A stretch of DNA of 64,000 bases from Micromonospora parathelypteridis (GTDB lineage Bacteria > Actinomycetota > Actinomycetes > Mycobacteriales > Micromonosporaceae): assembly GCF_014201145.1 (NCBI RefSeq), contig NZ_JACHDP010000001.1:2914001-2978000 (forward strand), written 5' to 3'. Position 1 is the stretch's first letter; each line of letters begins with the position of its first letter. The notes under the pieces were generated by a model. That model had not been told where the DNA came from and ran no database searches. It saw only the letters and a list, made by a program, of their open reading frames with translations. Positions 39,401 through 48,117 of the stretch are shown piece by piece. The translations under genes were made by a program, and so were the position numbers.

Positions 39401-39994
39401 TCAGACGGCCCGGCGACCCTCGAAGGCCCGGCCGAGGGTGATCTCGTCGGCGTACTCCAGGTCGCCGCCGACCGGCAGCCCACTGGCCAGCCGGGTCACC
39501 GAGATCCCCATCGGCTTCACCATCAGCGCCAGGTAGGTGGCGGTCGCCTCGCCCTCGGTGTTCGGGTCGGTGGCCAGGATCAACTCCCGCACCCCGCCAC
39601 CGCCGAGCCGGATCATCAGCTCCCGGATGCGCAGATTGTCCGGGCCGATCCCCTCCAGCGGATTGATCGCGCCACCCAGCACGTGGTAGCGACCGCGGAA
39701 CTCACCGGTCCGCTCGATGGCCACCACGTCCTTGGGCTCCTCCACCACGCACAGCACCTCGTCGGTGCGGCGCGGGTCGCGGCAGATCCGGCACTGCTCG
39801 GACTCGGCCACGTTGTAGCAGGTCGTGCAGAACCGCACCAGCTCCTTGACCTTGCGCAGCGCGCCGGCCAGCCGGTTGACGTCGGCAGGATCCGCCGACA
39901 GGACGTGGAACGCGATCCGCTGAGCGCTCTTCGGGCCCACGCCCGGCAGCCGGCCCAGCTCGTCGATCAGATCCTGAATGGCACCTTCGTACAT
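39401..39994 (-). CDS. recR: recombination protein RecR
   Basis: A 197-residue RecR, part of the RecFOR pathway that loads RecA at gapped DNA. An N-terminal helix-hairpin-helix ([20 protein letters not shown], residues 11-30) is followed by the four-cysteine zinc site Cys56, Cys59, Cys68 and Cys71. A Toprim domain ([29 protein letters not shown]) and the C-terminal Walker B-like segment follow. Length is exactly that of the family. ybaB lies 8 bases upstream on the same strand, the conserved ybaB-recR pair. It is transcribed downstream of dnaX in many bacteria, but here two membrane-protein genes come between. Confidence 0.98.
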   Translation of the reverse strand: MYEGAIQDLIDELGRLPGVGPKSAQRIAFHVLSADPADVNRLAGALRKVKELVRFCTTCYNVAESEQCRICRDPRRTDEVLCVVEEPKDVVAIERTGEFRGRYHVLGGAINPLEGIGPDNLRIRELMIRLGGGGVRELILATDPNTEGEATATYLALMVKPMGISVTRLASGLPVGGDLEYADEITLGRAFEGRRAV

Positions 39995-40002
39995 CTGCCG
40001 GC

Positions 40003-40335
40003 TCAGAAACCGGGCAGGCCGAGGCCGCCCATGCCACCGGCGACCGGGCCCATCTTGCGCTCGGTCAGCTCCCGTGCCGCCTCGGCGGCGTTGTGCATCG
40101 CCGCGACGACCAGGTCTTCCAGCGTCTCCACGTCGTCCGGGTCGACGGCCTTCGGGTCGATCTTGATGGCCTTGAGCTCACCGGCGCCGGAGACGGTCGC
40201 GGTGACCAGCCCGCCGCCGGCGGTGCCGGTCAGCTCGGCCTCGGCCAACTCGGCCTGAGCGGCGGCGATCTGCTGCTGCATCTTCTGCGCCTGCTTCAGC
40301 ATCTGCTGCATGTTCGGCTGTCCACCTGGGCGCAC
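40003..40335 (-). CDS. ybaB: YbaB/EbfC nucleoid-associated protein
   Basis: A 110-residue dimeric DNA-binding protein of the YbaB/EbfC family. It has the diagnostic N-terminal helix [20 protein letters not shown], then [55 protein letters not shown], and a Gly-rich tail. GTG 40335 follows AGAAGGAG at ideal spacing and gives the expected N-terminus; the longer open frame is rejected. It is paired with recR 8 bases downstream. It may coat the nucleoid and assist recombination; the precise function in actinobacteria is unsettled. Confidence 0.96.
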   Translation of the reverse strand: MRPGGQPNMQQMLKQAQKMQQQIAAAQAELAEAELTGTAGGGLVTATVSGAGELKAIKIDPKAVDPDDVETLEDLVVAAMHNAAEAARELTERKMGPVAGGMGGLGLPGF

Positions 40336-40444
40336 GGATGGCTCCTTCTCGCACTCGTCTGCTCGACCGCCGCCCAGCCTATCCGCTGGGACCGACCCCA
40401 CCCCGCCCGGTGCGTCCGCCCACGCCGAGCCTTCCGGCCACTAC

Positions 40445-41647
40445 TCAGAGCCGGTCGTACTGTTCACGAAGCAGAGACTCGGCGACGGGCACGGTTTCCG
40501 ATGGCCCGCCGACCACGCTGACGATCACGACGACGTCGGCTCGGCCCGCGACGGCCCACACGCCGGCCCGCTCGGCACCGACGAAGACCGCCGCCCCCGG
40601 CACGTCGGCGAGCGGAGTCGCCTCGCCGGGAGTTGCCTGCCGCAAGTCGGAGTAGGAACGCTGGAACTGGTCAGCCGACGCCGACGAACTGAACTGGACC
40701 AGGGTGATCGACACGGCAGCATCGTCCGGGCGCGTCCAGGCCGTGCCAGCAACGTGGACCACGTCGTCGCCCGTCTGCTCGGCGAGCAGGTTCGCCCGAT
40801 CCGGGGAGAGCGGCAGAATCCGACCCAGGTCGACCCGATCGTCCGCTGCGGCCGGCGCGGTGGGTGCCGAATCGGCGGGAGCCACCACCACCAGGGCGCC
40901 GAGGGCAGCGGGCTGCTCGTCCGCAGAGTGGATCGCCCGCCAGGTGACCACGCCGAGGATGGTGGCCACACCGAGAACCGCCAGCACGCCGACGATCGGT
41001 CCCGGTCGCCGCCACCACGGCGCCGCCGATCGGGCGTCCCGCCGTGAACCCTGCCAGACAAAGGGGGTCGAGTCCGGCGCAGTCTGCGGGTCTGTCGCGA
41101 TGGGCTCATCGGCGGGTACGGCAGGTGGGGCGGGTGGGACCTCCGGCGCGGCAGGGGTCGACAACTCCGGCAGGGTCGTCACGGCGCGCGTCAGCAACAC
41201 CACCCCAAGGAGGCCGAGCCACACACCGCCGAGGAGCTCCGTACCGGGGTTGTCCTTCAGCGGAAAGCCGCTGACGTCAATCGCGGCCGTGCCGGGCAGG
41301 AAGGTGCCGACTGCCAGAACCACGCCGAGCAGCATCGCGGCCAACCGCAGACCGAACCGCCACGGCGGGCGCAACCAGGCCACCACCAGCAGCACCAGCA
41401 GCGCGCCCCACCCGACGCACAGCGGTTGCCAGTAGCCCGCGAGGTCGGCCAACGCGAACGTCCGCACCTCGGTCGACGGACGATTACCGAGAAGCCGATC
41501 AACGACGGCCTGACCGGGGCGCACCGCCACCCACGACATCGACCACGCCCACAACAGCGCGGCCAGACCAACGACCGCCAGCACTGCGGCCTTGACATGG
41601 CGACGGCTGGTGTCGGCGGCCCGCTGTGGAGCGGAGGTGATCTTCAT
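40445..41647 (-). CDS. multi-pass membrane protein with outer domain
   Basis: A 400-residue protein of unknown family. Three hydrophobic segments appear in the first 150 residues (AAVLAVVGLAALLWAWSMSW, LCVGWGALLVLLVVAWL, LRLAAMLLGVVLAVGTFLPG), with a fourth at LGGVWLGLLGVVLLTRAVTTL. A Pro/Ala-rich cytoplasmic or linker region follows, then a transmembrane helix near 230 (PIVGVLAVLGVATILGVVTW). The 150-residue C-terminal outer domain contains FSSSASADQFQRSYSDLRQATPGEATPLADVPGAAVFVGAE. ATG 41647 is used; ATG 41656 is possible. It lies 109 bases upstream of ybaB on the same strand. I do not recognise a function. Confidence 0.8.
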   Translation of the reverse strand: MKITSAPQRAADTSRRHVKAAVLAVVGLAALLWAWSMSWVAVRPGQAVVDRLLGNRPSTEVRTFALADLAGYWQPLCVGWGALLVLLVVAWLRPPWRFGLRLAAMLLGVVLAVGTFLPGTAAIDVSGFPLKDNPGTELLGGVWLGLLGVVLLTRAVTTLPELSTPAAPEVPPAPPAVPADEPIATDPQTAPDSTPFVWQGSRRDARSAAPWWRRPGPIVGVLAVLGVATILGVVTWRAIHSADEQPAALGALVVVAPADSAPTAPAAADDRVDLGRILPLSPDRANLLAEQTGDDVVHVAGTAWTRPDDAAVSITLVQFSSSASADQFQRSYSDLRQATPGEATPLADVPGAAVFVGAERAGVWAVAGRADVVVIVSVVGGPSETVPVAESLLREQYDRL

Positions 41648-41776
41648 GGCGCACATCCTGACAGCGCCCGAAGACACCTTCCACCCCGAATTGAACTGCC
41701 TGCCCGGTACGGCTACCACTACCCCGAACCGGCCATCTGCTGGTAGTGCGCCGAGGGCTGTCGCCCTGGTGTGCTC

Positions 41777-42460
41777 ATGGGCATGAATCTCCACCGCACC
41801 GGCCGGGTCGGCGCTTTGTGCTGGGTCGCGGCCGCACCGATCTTCCTCGTCGCCAGCCTGGTCACCGGCCTGCGCTGGCGCGAGCCGATCTACAGCTGGG
41901 CCACCCACAACATCAGCGACCTCGGCAACGCCCACTGCGGCATCTGGGACACCAGCCGACCCCGCTACGTCTGCTCGCCCTGGCACCCGCTGATGAACGC
42001 CGCGACACTGGGCACCGCCGTGCTGCTCGCCGCCGGGCTCCTGCTGACCTGGCGGATCCTCGGTCGCGGCGCGGTGGTGCGATCGGCCCAGACACTCCTG
42101 CTGCTGGCCACCGGTGGGTACGCCCTGGTGGCCCTCTACCCGGCCGACATCGACGAGAACCTGCACGTGCTCGGCGCATTCCTGATCATGGGGCTGGGCA
42201 ACGTCGGCCTGTTCCTCGCCGGCTTCGCGCCGAGCACCACGACGCTCGGCCGATGGCGACCGCTCACCCTCACCGCCGGGTTCATCGCCCTCGCCGGGAC
42301 GGTGCTGTTCTTCGCCCAGCAGGGCGTCGGGATCGGGGTCGGCGGCATGGAACGGGTAGCCGTGCTGCCCTTCCCGCTCTGGGCCTGCTGCCTAGGCGTC
42401 CTGCTAGCCGAAACAAGAACCCCAGCTCTTGTCGATCATGCAGTTGTGGTGCCCGAATAA
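41777..42460 (+). CDS. DUF998-like membrane protein, 3' end run into repeat D
   Basis: A 227-residue integral membrane protein with about six hydrophobic helices. Features are YSWATHNISDLGNAHCGIWDTSRPRYVCSPWHPLMNA near residues 40-76 and PADIDENLHVLGAFLIMG near 120, both like the DUF998 family. The last ten residues (VDHAVVVPE and stop) are encoded by the palindromic element at 42431-42505, so the original C-terminus was replaced or extended by the repeat. The start may be ATG 41777 or 41783, or GTG 41771. The gene converges on dnaX. Function of DUF998 proteins is unknown. Confidence 0.85.
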   Translation: MGMNLHRTGRVGALCWVAAAPIFLVASLVTGLRWREPIYSWATHNISDLGNAHCGIWDTSRPRYVCSPWHPLMNAATLGTAVLLAAGLLLTWRILGRGAVVRSAQTLLLLATGGYALVALYPADIDENLHVLGAFLIMGLGNVGLFLAGFAPSTTTLGRWRPLTLTAGFIALAGTVLFFAQQGVGIGVGGMERVAVLPFPLWACCLGVLLAETRTPALVDHAVVVPE

Positions 42461-42505
42461 GCCCGCCACAGGCGCTTTGTCACCCACCACAACTCCGTGA
42501 TCGAC
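42431..42505. repeat. 75-bp intergenic palindromic element D
   Basis: Arms 42431-42451 and 42485-42505 (21 bases, 19 matching) begin GTCGATCATGC and end AGTTGTGGTG, with a 33-base centre ending TTTGTCACC. Total, arm and centre lengths equal those of element B at 24110-24184. It overlaps the 3' end of the DUF998-like gene, supplying its stop codon, and stops 5 bases short of the dnaX stop codon. Confidence 0.93.
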
Positions 42506-42510
42506 GGACG

Positions 42511-45399
42511 TCAGCGCGCGTCGACCTCGTTGATCTTCTCGGCTCCGAAGGTTTCCCGGAGCAGACGTACCGCCTGCTCTTCGCTGGACTCTCGGGCGGT
42601 CTTCTCGTCGATGACCTCGTCCAACGGCTCGTCGCCCGGGTCGAACCCCTCGTAGGCCGGTGCCGCCGTCGGCGCCGCGCCACCCGGCCGACCACCCCGC
42701 GAGGGACCATCGAAGTCCGGGTCGTAGGGCGGTTCGCCGGCCCACTCGGCGTCCGCGATGGGCCGGGCCGCCGATCCGGTACGCGCACCGCGCCCCGCCG
42801 CCGCCGCGCGAGCTGCGGCGATGGCGCTGCTCACCGGCGCACCACCGGCTGACGCCGGCTGCCGGGCCGCCGGTGTCGGGTTACCCCGCCCGCCCGGCTT
42901 ACCGCCATCGGCCGCCGCGCCGGGGCCACCCGCAACACCCGGTCCACCGCCGTTGGCGGCACTGCCGTTCGCGGCACCGCCGTTCGCGGCACCGCCGTTC
43001 GCGGCACTGCCGCTCGTGCTGCCGCCGTTCGCGCCGGTCGATGCGGGTGCCGAGCCGCCCGATGCGACGTCGGAGCGTGGGGCGTTTTCGGCTGACGCGC
43101 CGCCGGGGCGGACGGCCTCCGGCCAGTCCTCGTCATCCGTCGCCTCGGCGGCCGGGGCACCGCCGCCGGGGCGCGCTGCCTCCGGCCAGTCGTCCTCCGG
43201 GCCGGCGGCGGTGGTCGAGGTCGGCGCGGCCGGTGTTGTGCTCGTCGGGCCGGCAGCGGCAGCCGCGGTCGGGCTGGGTACGGCGGGTGGTGCGCTCGTC
43301 GGGCCGGCACCGGCAGACGCGTTCGGTGCGGCGGGTGGTGCGCTCGTCTGGCCGGCAGCGGCAGGCGCAGTCGTCGGGCCGGCAGTGGCAGGCGCGTTCG
43401 GTGCGGCAGTGGCAGGCGCGTTCGGTGCGGCGGGAGGTGCGCTCGTCTGGCCGGCGGCAGGCGCGTTCGGTGCGGCGGGGCGGGCCGGCGGGGCGGATTG
43501 CGAGCGCTGCGGGCCGGACAACGACACGCCACCGCGCTCGCCGGCCACCTCGCAGCGGATCTGCCAGCGCCCGCCCAACTCCTCGTAGAGCGCGTCGGTG
43601 AGCACCGCCGCATGATCGGCCATCATCTTGGCCAGCACGGTGGACTTCACCGTCAGCACCAGCATGTCGCCGTCGAGTTCACGCACCACGGCGTCACGCA
43701 TCAGGGCGGCGATCCGCTTGTTGGTCCGGTTGACCTTGCCGACGACGTCGGGCCAGACGCGGCGAACCGCGACCGCGTCCAGCGCCGCAGCCGGCGCACC
43801 CGGTCGAGGCGGCTCCGGCGTGGCCGGGTCGGGAAGCACCGCCGACGGTGGCACCGCGCGACGTGGGGCCGGCGAGCCGGTGCCCGGCCCGGCGGGAGCG
43901 AACCGATCCTCGGGTGCCGACCCGGCGACGGCCGACGCGCCGGGCGACGCCGGGATCGGCGAGTCAGCCGCCGAGACGTGCGAGGCCGGTCCACCGGAGG
44001 TCGGAGCGTGCGAGGCCGGCGCACCGGAGGTCGGAGCAGCCGACGCGGGAGCGCCCTGGGCCGCAGTGTGCTGGGTCGGGGACGCTGCCGGGTCGACCGC
44101 CCACGGCGGTGCGGAGGTCGGGGCGTTGACGGGTGCCGGGGTGGCGACAGCCGGGACCGGGGTGCCTGGCTGTGGGCGTACTCCCGGGTGGGTGGCCGGA
44201 GCGGAGCCGGCGGCGGCCGGCGGCGCGTCGGTGCCGCTCAGGGTGAGCCGGCGTTCCATCCGTTCCAGGCGCTGGAGCAGGCCACCGGTGGAGTCGTCCG
44301 CGCCGGGCAGCAGCATCCGGGCGCAGATCAGCTCCAGCAGCAGGCGCGGCGCGGTGGTGCCGCGCATCTCCACCAGGCCGTCGTGCACGATGTCGGCGCA
44401 GCGGGACAGCGTGCCCGGCCCGAGTTGCGCGGCCTGGGCGGCCATCCGCTCGATCTGGTCGGCGGGGCCGTCGATCAGGCCCTTCGCGGTGGCGTCCGGC
44501 ACCTGCTGGAGCACGATGAGGTCGCGCAGCCGCTCCAGCAGGTCGGAGGCGAACCGACGCATGTCGTGCCCGGCCTCGGCGACCCGGTCGACGGTGGCGT
44601 ACGCGGCCGCGCCGTCACCGGCGGCCAGCGCGTCGCACATCTCGTCGATCAGCGCGGAGTCGGTGACCCCGAGCAGCGCGACGGCCCGCGCGTAGCTGAC
44701 CCCCTCCGGGCCGGCGCCGGCGATGAGCTGGTCGAGCACGGAGAGGCTGTCCCGCATGCTGCCGCCACCGGCGCGCACCACCAGCGGAAAGACCGCCGGC
44801 TCGACGGTGACCTTCTCCGCCACGCAGAGCTGCTCCAGATACGGGCGGACCACCTTCGGCGGAAACAGCCGGAACGGGTAGTGGTGGGTCCGCGACCGGA
44901 TCGTGCCGAGGACCTTCTCCGGCTCGGTGGTGGCGAAGATGAACTTGACGTACTCCGGGGGCTCCTCGACGAGCTTGAGCAGGGCGTTGAAGCCCTGGGT
45001 CGAGACCATGTGCGCCTCGTCGATGATGTAGATCTTGAAGCGGCTGTTGGCCGGCGCGAAGAAGGCACGCTCGCGCAGCTCGCGGGCGTCGTCGACACCG
45101 CCGTGGCTGGCCGCGTCGATCTCGATCACGTCGATGGAGCCAGCACCGTCGGTGGTCAGCGAGCGGCAGGACGCACACTTGCCGCACGGCTCGGGGGTGG
45201 GGCCCTGCTCACAGTTGAGCGAGCGGGCCATGATCCGGGCACTGGTGGTCTTGCCGCAGCCGCGTGGGCCGGAGAAGAGGTAGGCGTGGTTGAGCCGTCC
45301 GCTGCGCAGCGCCTGCGACAGCGGCTCGGTCACGTGCTCCTGACCGATGACCTCAGCGAAGGTACGCGGCCGGTACTTGCGGTAGAGCGCCAGCGTCAC
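42511..45399 (-). CDS. dnaX: DNA polymerase III subunit gamma/tau
   Basis: A 962-residue clamp-loader ATPase. GPRGCGKT (44-51) is Walker A, the zinc module uses Cys63, Cys72, Cys75 and Cys78, and IIDEAHMVS near 125 is Walker B. The sensor region FIFATTEPEKVL follows. Domain III runs to about residue 380. The C-terminal half is exceptionally long and low-complexity: repeated APNAPAT, SAPP and ANGGA units, and two copies of a DWPEAxRPGG motif. A conserved block around 600-690 (VWPDVVGKVNRTNKRIAALMRDAVV) binds polymerase. GTG 45399 follows GAGGAGG. It starts 182 bases downstream of the SRP RNA gene on the same strand. Confidence 0.96.
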   Translation of the reverse strand: MTLALYRKYRPRTFAEVIGQEHVTEPLSQALRSGRLNHAYLFSGPRGCGKTTSARIMARSLNCEQGPTPEPCGKCASCRSLTTDGAGSIDVIEIDAASHGGVDDARELRERAFFAPANSRFKIYIIDEAHMVSTQGFNALLKLVEEPPEYVKFIFATTEPEKVLGTIRSRTHHYPFRLFPPKVVRPYLEQLCVAEKVTVEPAVFPLVVRAGGGSMRDSLSVLDQLIAGAGPEGVSYARAVALLGVTDSALIDEMCDALAAGDGAAAYATVDRVAEAGHDMRRFASDLLERLRDLIVLQQVPDATAKGLIDGPADQIERMAAQAAQLGPGTLSRCADIVHDGLVEMRGTTAPRLLLELICARMLLPGADDSTGGLLQRLERMERRLTLSGTDAPPAAAGSAPATHPGVRPQPGTPVPAVATPAPVNAPTSAPPWAVDPAASPTQHTAAQGAPASAAPTSGAPASHAPTSGGPASHVSAADSPIPASPGASAVAGSAPEDRFAPAGPGTGSPAPRRAVPPSAVLPDPATPEPPRPGAPAAALDAVAVRRVWPDVVGKVNRTNKRIAALMRDAVVRELDGDMLVLTVKSTVLAKMMADHAAVLTDALYEELGGRWQIRCEVAGERGGVSLSGPQRSQSAPPARPAAPNAPAAGQTSAPPAAPNAPATAAPNAPATAGPTTAPAAAGQTSAPPAAPNASAGAGPTSAPPAVPSPTAAAAAGPTSTTPAAPTSTTAAGPEDDWPEAARPGGGAPAAEATDDEDWPEAVRPGGASAENAPRSDVASGGSAPASTGANGGSTSGSAANGGAANGGAANGSAANGGGPGVAGGPGAAADGGKPGGRGNPTPAARQPASAGGAPVSSAIAAARAAAAGRGARTGSAARPIADAEWAGEPPYDPDFDGPSRGGRPGGAAPTAAPAYEGFDPGDEPLDEVIDEKTARESSEEQAVRLLRETFGAEKINEVDAR

Positions 45400-45581
45400 T
45401 CGTCCCGCCTCCTCTCGACCGAGCCATTCTGCGCCGGTCGGGCGCGGGTGACCACCCACCCCGCCGCACACCTCGGTTGCTGACCGGCATCGACTCCATG
45501 TCGGCGACATGGCGGTATCCACGGCCCGGGAAAGCCCCACATCGGCGACCTGGAGTGGATCGAGGGCCCCGGAAACGAAAA

Positions 45582-45670
45582 GGCCTCCCGTGCACCCGGC
45601 AGAGCTCGCTTATCCTTGCTGCCTTCCGGCCCTGGGGAGGTTCACGAGATACCGCCGCACGGGAGGTGCC
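45582..45670 (-). ncRNA. ffs: signal recognition particle RNA (small bacterial type)
   Basis: On the minus strand the apical domain reads CCCCAGGGCCGGAAGGCAGC then AAGGATAAG, the conserved Ffh-binding internal loop and GGAA tetraloop. The ends CCTCCCGTGC and GCACGGGAGG pair to close the rod. Ends are approximate. It lies upstream of dnaX, a frequent actinobacterial arrangement. It joins Ffh for co-translational protein targeting. Confidence 0.93.
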
Positions 45671-45750
45671 GCCAAGCCTACCCGACCGCCGGTCGATCTT
45701 CAGGGGGTGGTGGGGTGGCCCGACCAACGCGGGCCTGTATCCTGGCTCGC

Positions 45751-45835
45751 GGAGGATTCGCCTAGAGGCCTAGGGCGCACGCTTGGAAAGCGTGTTGGGT
45801 TTACACCCTCACGAGTTCGAATCTCGTATCCTCCG
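45751..45835 (+). tRNA. tRNA-Ser (anticodon GGA)
   Basis: An 85-base type II tRNA. The acceptor strands GGAGGAT and ATCCTCC pair, and the anticodon arm is CACGC-TTGGAAA-GCGTG with anticodon GGA. A long variable arm (TTGGGTTTACACCCTCA) and T loop GTTCGAAT are present. CCA is not encoded. A possible -10 TATCCT lies at 45738-45743, and a hairpin follows at 45858-45885. Confidence 0.97.
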
Positions 45836-45857
45836 CTCTCCTGAGCAGCACGAACGA

Positions 45858-45885
45858 CAGGGCCGGCCCCACGGGACCGGCCCTG
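45858..45885 (+). terminator. hairpin terminator after tRNA-Ser(GGA)
   Basis: A stem of up to 13 bp (45858-45870 with 45873-45885, one mismatch), 22 bases after the tRNA. The loop must open the innermost pairs. It is also 19 bases from the stop of the broken pentapeptide gene on the other strand. Confidence 0.75.
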
Positions 45886-45904
45886 AGTCGTCTACGCGGT
45901 GACG

Positions 45905-46413
45905 TCAGCCCAGCACCTGGACGCTCGCCGCGCCCTGCGCCGAGAGCCACGCCTCCAGCTCACCGCCGCCGAGGGACCGGGTCGCTTCCTCGTCGACGAA
46001 GACCGGACCGACGACGGCCCCCTTCGCGCCTTCGAACTGGCAGCCGAACATCCTCGCGCCGCTCAGCACCGCGGGCATGCTGGTGCCGCCGATCGTGCAC
46101 CAGCGCAGGCTGGCGAGGCCAGGTCAGCGAAGGAGAAATCCGCTCCCTGCAGCTCGGCGTTGGCCAGGTTGGCGTCGCCGAGGTTGGCCTCCGCGAATCG
46201 CACGTCGGCCAGGCGGGCATTGGCGAGATAGGCGCCGGCCAGGTCAAGACGGCTGAGATCAGCGCCGCGAAAATCGAGAGAATCACCCGACAGGTACGCC
46301 GTGGTCGAAGAGTCGGCGAACCAATCCTCAAGCGCTTCCCGAGCGTCGGGACTGTCCGGCCAGCGAATCACGTCGCCGCTGGCCCGGTTGTATCTGTGCA
46401 GCTGAGACGGCAT
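45905..46413 (-). pseudogene. pentapeptide-repeat protein gene with frameshift
   Basis: From ATG 46413 the frame reads MPSQLHRYNRASGDVIRWPD, then about ten A(D/N)LxxA-type pentapeptide units (LDFRGADLSRLDLAGAYLAN and onward) to DFSFADL. It then continues in the wrong frame to a stop at 46063. In the alternative frame from about 46115 the homologous-looking tail resumes: LRWCTIGGTSMPAVL, SGARMFGCQFEGAKGAVVG and VFVDEEATRSLGGGELEAWL, ending at 45905. So a one-base indel lies at about 46105-46122. Pentapeptide proteins form right-handed beta-helices that can mimic DNA. Either the gene is broken or the base call is wrong. Confidence 0.82.
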
Positions 46414-46452
46414 AACCCACCCGCTGCGCTGCCGTATGGTCTGATCGACGTC

Positions 46453-47289
46453 GTGACTGAGGCGACGTGGCAGTGGGACGAGACGTTGTACGCGGGCAGC
46501 GCTCGCCACTACAGCGTCGGCCGGATGCCCTATCCACCCAGTCTCGCCGACGCCATCGGCACCGCACTCGACCTCGACGGCAGCGGCCGACTCCTCGACG
46601 TCGGCTGTGGGCCTGGGTCGTTGACGCTGCTGGTCGCGCCCCTGTTCGAGGCGGCGGTCGGCGTCGACGCCGACCCGGACATGCTCGTCGAGGGTCGGCG
46701 CAGAGCTGACGACATCGGGGCGAACAACGTCGAGTGGCGACACCTACGCGCCGAGGCCCTGCCGGCCGACCTGGGGACGTTCCGGGTGGCCACGTTCGCC
46801 CAGTCGTTCCACTGGATGGACCGTCCGCTGGTGGCGCGTCGAGTCCGCGAGATGCTCACGCCCGACGGGGCCTGGGTCCACGTGGGCGCGAGCACGCACC
46901 GCGGCCCGTCCGATGACGAGACGCTCCCCTACCCCCGCCCGCCCTGGCGGGAGATCAACGACCTGGTCGCCAGCTACCTGGGACCGGTCCGCCGGGCCGG
47001 GCAGGGGTTGTTGCCGACGGGCACCCCTTCCGGCGAGCAGGAGATCATGCGGGAGGCCGGCTTCACCGGCCCGACGAGGCTCGAGGTCGGCGGCGGGATG
47101 GTCGTGGAGCGCTCCGTGGACGAGATCACGTCGGCGGTGTTCTCGCTGTCCAGCTCAGCGCCGCACCTCTTCGCTGACCGACTGCCCGCTTTCGAGGCGG
47201 ATCTGCGCGGCGTTCTGACGTCGGCGGCGCGAGATGGCCTCTTCGCTGAACGGCGACGAGAGATCGCCGTGGTGATCTGGCGCCCCTGA
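46453..47289 (+). CDS. SAM-dependent methyltransferase
   Basis: A 278-residue class I methyltransferase: ARHYSVGRMPYPPSLADAIG near residue 18, motif I LLDVGCGPGSLTLLVA near 47, acidic GVDADPDMLVEG near 73, and AQSFHWMDRPLVARRVREML, the family TFAQSFHW motif, near 117. The C-terminal cap runs from residue 150. GTG 46453 gives the expected N-terminus; the more upstream ATG overlaps the divergent pentapeptide gene's 5' end. The starts of the two divergent genes are about 40 bases apart, so they share one promoter region. The methyl acceptor is not known. Confidence 0.9.
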   Translation: MTEATWQWDETLYAGSARHYSVGRMPYPPSLADAIGTALDLDGSGRLLDVGCGPGSLTLLVAPLFEAAVGVDADPDMLVEGRRRADDIGANNVEWRHLRAEALPADLGTFRVATFAQSFHWMDRPLVARRVREMLTPDGAWVHVGASTHRGPSDDETLPYPRPPWREINDLVASYLGPVRRAGQGLLPTGTPSGEQEIMREAGFTGPTRLEVGGGMVVERSVDEITSAVFSLSSSAPHLFADRLPAFEADLRGVLTSAARDGLFAERRREIAVVIWRP

Positions 47290-47328
47290 CGTCCCCCAGC
47301 CGCGGCCCGCGGCACGGTCACGGCTCGC

Positions 47329-47398
47329 CGATCTTGCGTTTACTGTCCCGACAGATCAGGGCATCCCGCCTTAACGTGCGTCGGCAAGTGCAAGATCG
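47329..47398. repeat. 70-bp degenerate palindromic element E
   Basis: Outer arms CGATCTTGC (47329-47337) and GCAAGATCG (47390-47398) are perfect; the inner arms are degraded. The centre contains CCGCCTTAAC, like CCCTTAAC in element C. It lies after a methyltransferase gene and before the hypothetical gene at 47507. Confidence 0.75.
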
Positions 47399-47461
47399 CG
47401 GGGCCTGAGGGGTGGTCGCGGACGGCGGGTACGGTCCGGGTGGCGGGCGGACCTGAATCCG

Positions 47462-47493
47462 TCGTACACATGTTCTATCCACAGGCTGTGGAC
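47462..47493 (-). repeat. 32-bp dispersed element, copy 2 (DnaA/LexA-box-like)
   Basis: Its reverse complement equals 22480-22511 except for one base. On the plus strand, TCGTACACATGTTCTA (47462-47477) matches the mycobacterial LexA consensus TCGAAC-N4-GTTCGA at 10 of 12 positions. CTATCCACAGGCTGTGGAC follows, with DnaA-box-like cores. It ends 13 bases before the ATG at 47507. Confidence 0.9.
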
Positions 47494-47506
47494 GACGGAG
47501 GGTTCG

Positions 47507-48061
47507 ATGAGTTACCAGCTCAGCGCGGTGGTCGCCGACGCAGAGCTGCTCCGTGAGCAGACCGCCGAGCTGGATCACGCGGTCCTCGGCGAGCTTCGGC
47601 AGGACTTCGCTCTACTGCCGATCACCCCACAGTTGGTGGTGGAGTTGACCGGGTCGCTGCCGGATTTCGCGACGGTCGACCGCAGTGCGGAGCACCCGTT
47701 CGAGCTGGTGTTGTCGCCAGCATTGATGGAGTTGCTGGCCCGGTGGTCACTGTCCGGGCCGCTGGCATACCTGGAGGCGGAGTTCTGGGCTGGCGACGGT
47801 CACCAGTCGGCGGCGGTGTGGCTGGGTGGCTCGCTGTCCTGGGGTCCGCACTTCGACGACGAACTGGATACGCCGCGCGAGCAGTGGCCGATCAACGCGG
47901 CGCTCATCCGGCTCGGTGTCGAGCCGGGCGCATGGATCGACCCGTTCGCCGAACTGGGGTTGCACCTGGAGCGGAACACCGACGGATGGCTGGCGCACGG
48001 ACGCCGTCGACTCAGTGCCGACTACTGGGATGAGCTGGTCGAGCAGTGGGAAAATCAGTAA
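47507..48061 (+). CDS. hypothetical protein
   Basis: A 184-residue acidic soluble protein with no domain I can name. It starts MSYQLSAVVADAELLREQTAELDHAVLGELRQDFALLPIT, and the middle has FWAGDGHQSAAVWLGGSLSWGPHFDDE and WPINAALIRLGVEPGAWIDPFAELGLHLERNTDGWLAHG. The pattern of aromatic residues around GGxLxWGP suggests a compact alpha/beta domain. Its upstream region holds the 32-bp element with a LexA-like box 30 bases before the ATG, so DNA-damage regulation is possible. It is followed by a secreted-protein gene. It could belong to an accessory immunity-like group, but no family assignment is supported. Confidence 0.8.
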   Translation: MSYQLSAVVADAELLREQTAELDHAVLGELRQDFALLPITPQLVVELTGSLPDFATVDRSAEHPFELVLSPALMELLARWSLSGPLAYLEAEFWAGDGHQSAAVWLGGSLSWGPHFDDELDTPREQWPINAALIRLGVEPGAWIDPFAELGLHLERNTDGWLAHGRRRLSADYWDELVEQWENQ

Positions 48062-48117
48062 TCCGGCCACCGGCAGCAACCTGAACGCTCCCATTCCGTT
48101 GGGGACTGGGGGATTCC

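Noticed and set aside
42511..45399. Programmed frameshift making a short gamma form of DnaX
   Set aside because: No A-rich slippery run as in Escherichia coli was found in this GC-rich gene.
45400..45540. N-terminal extension of dnaX
   Set aside because: The added residues have no DnaX similarity, and GTG 45399 has an ideal GAGGAGG site.
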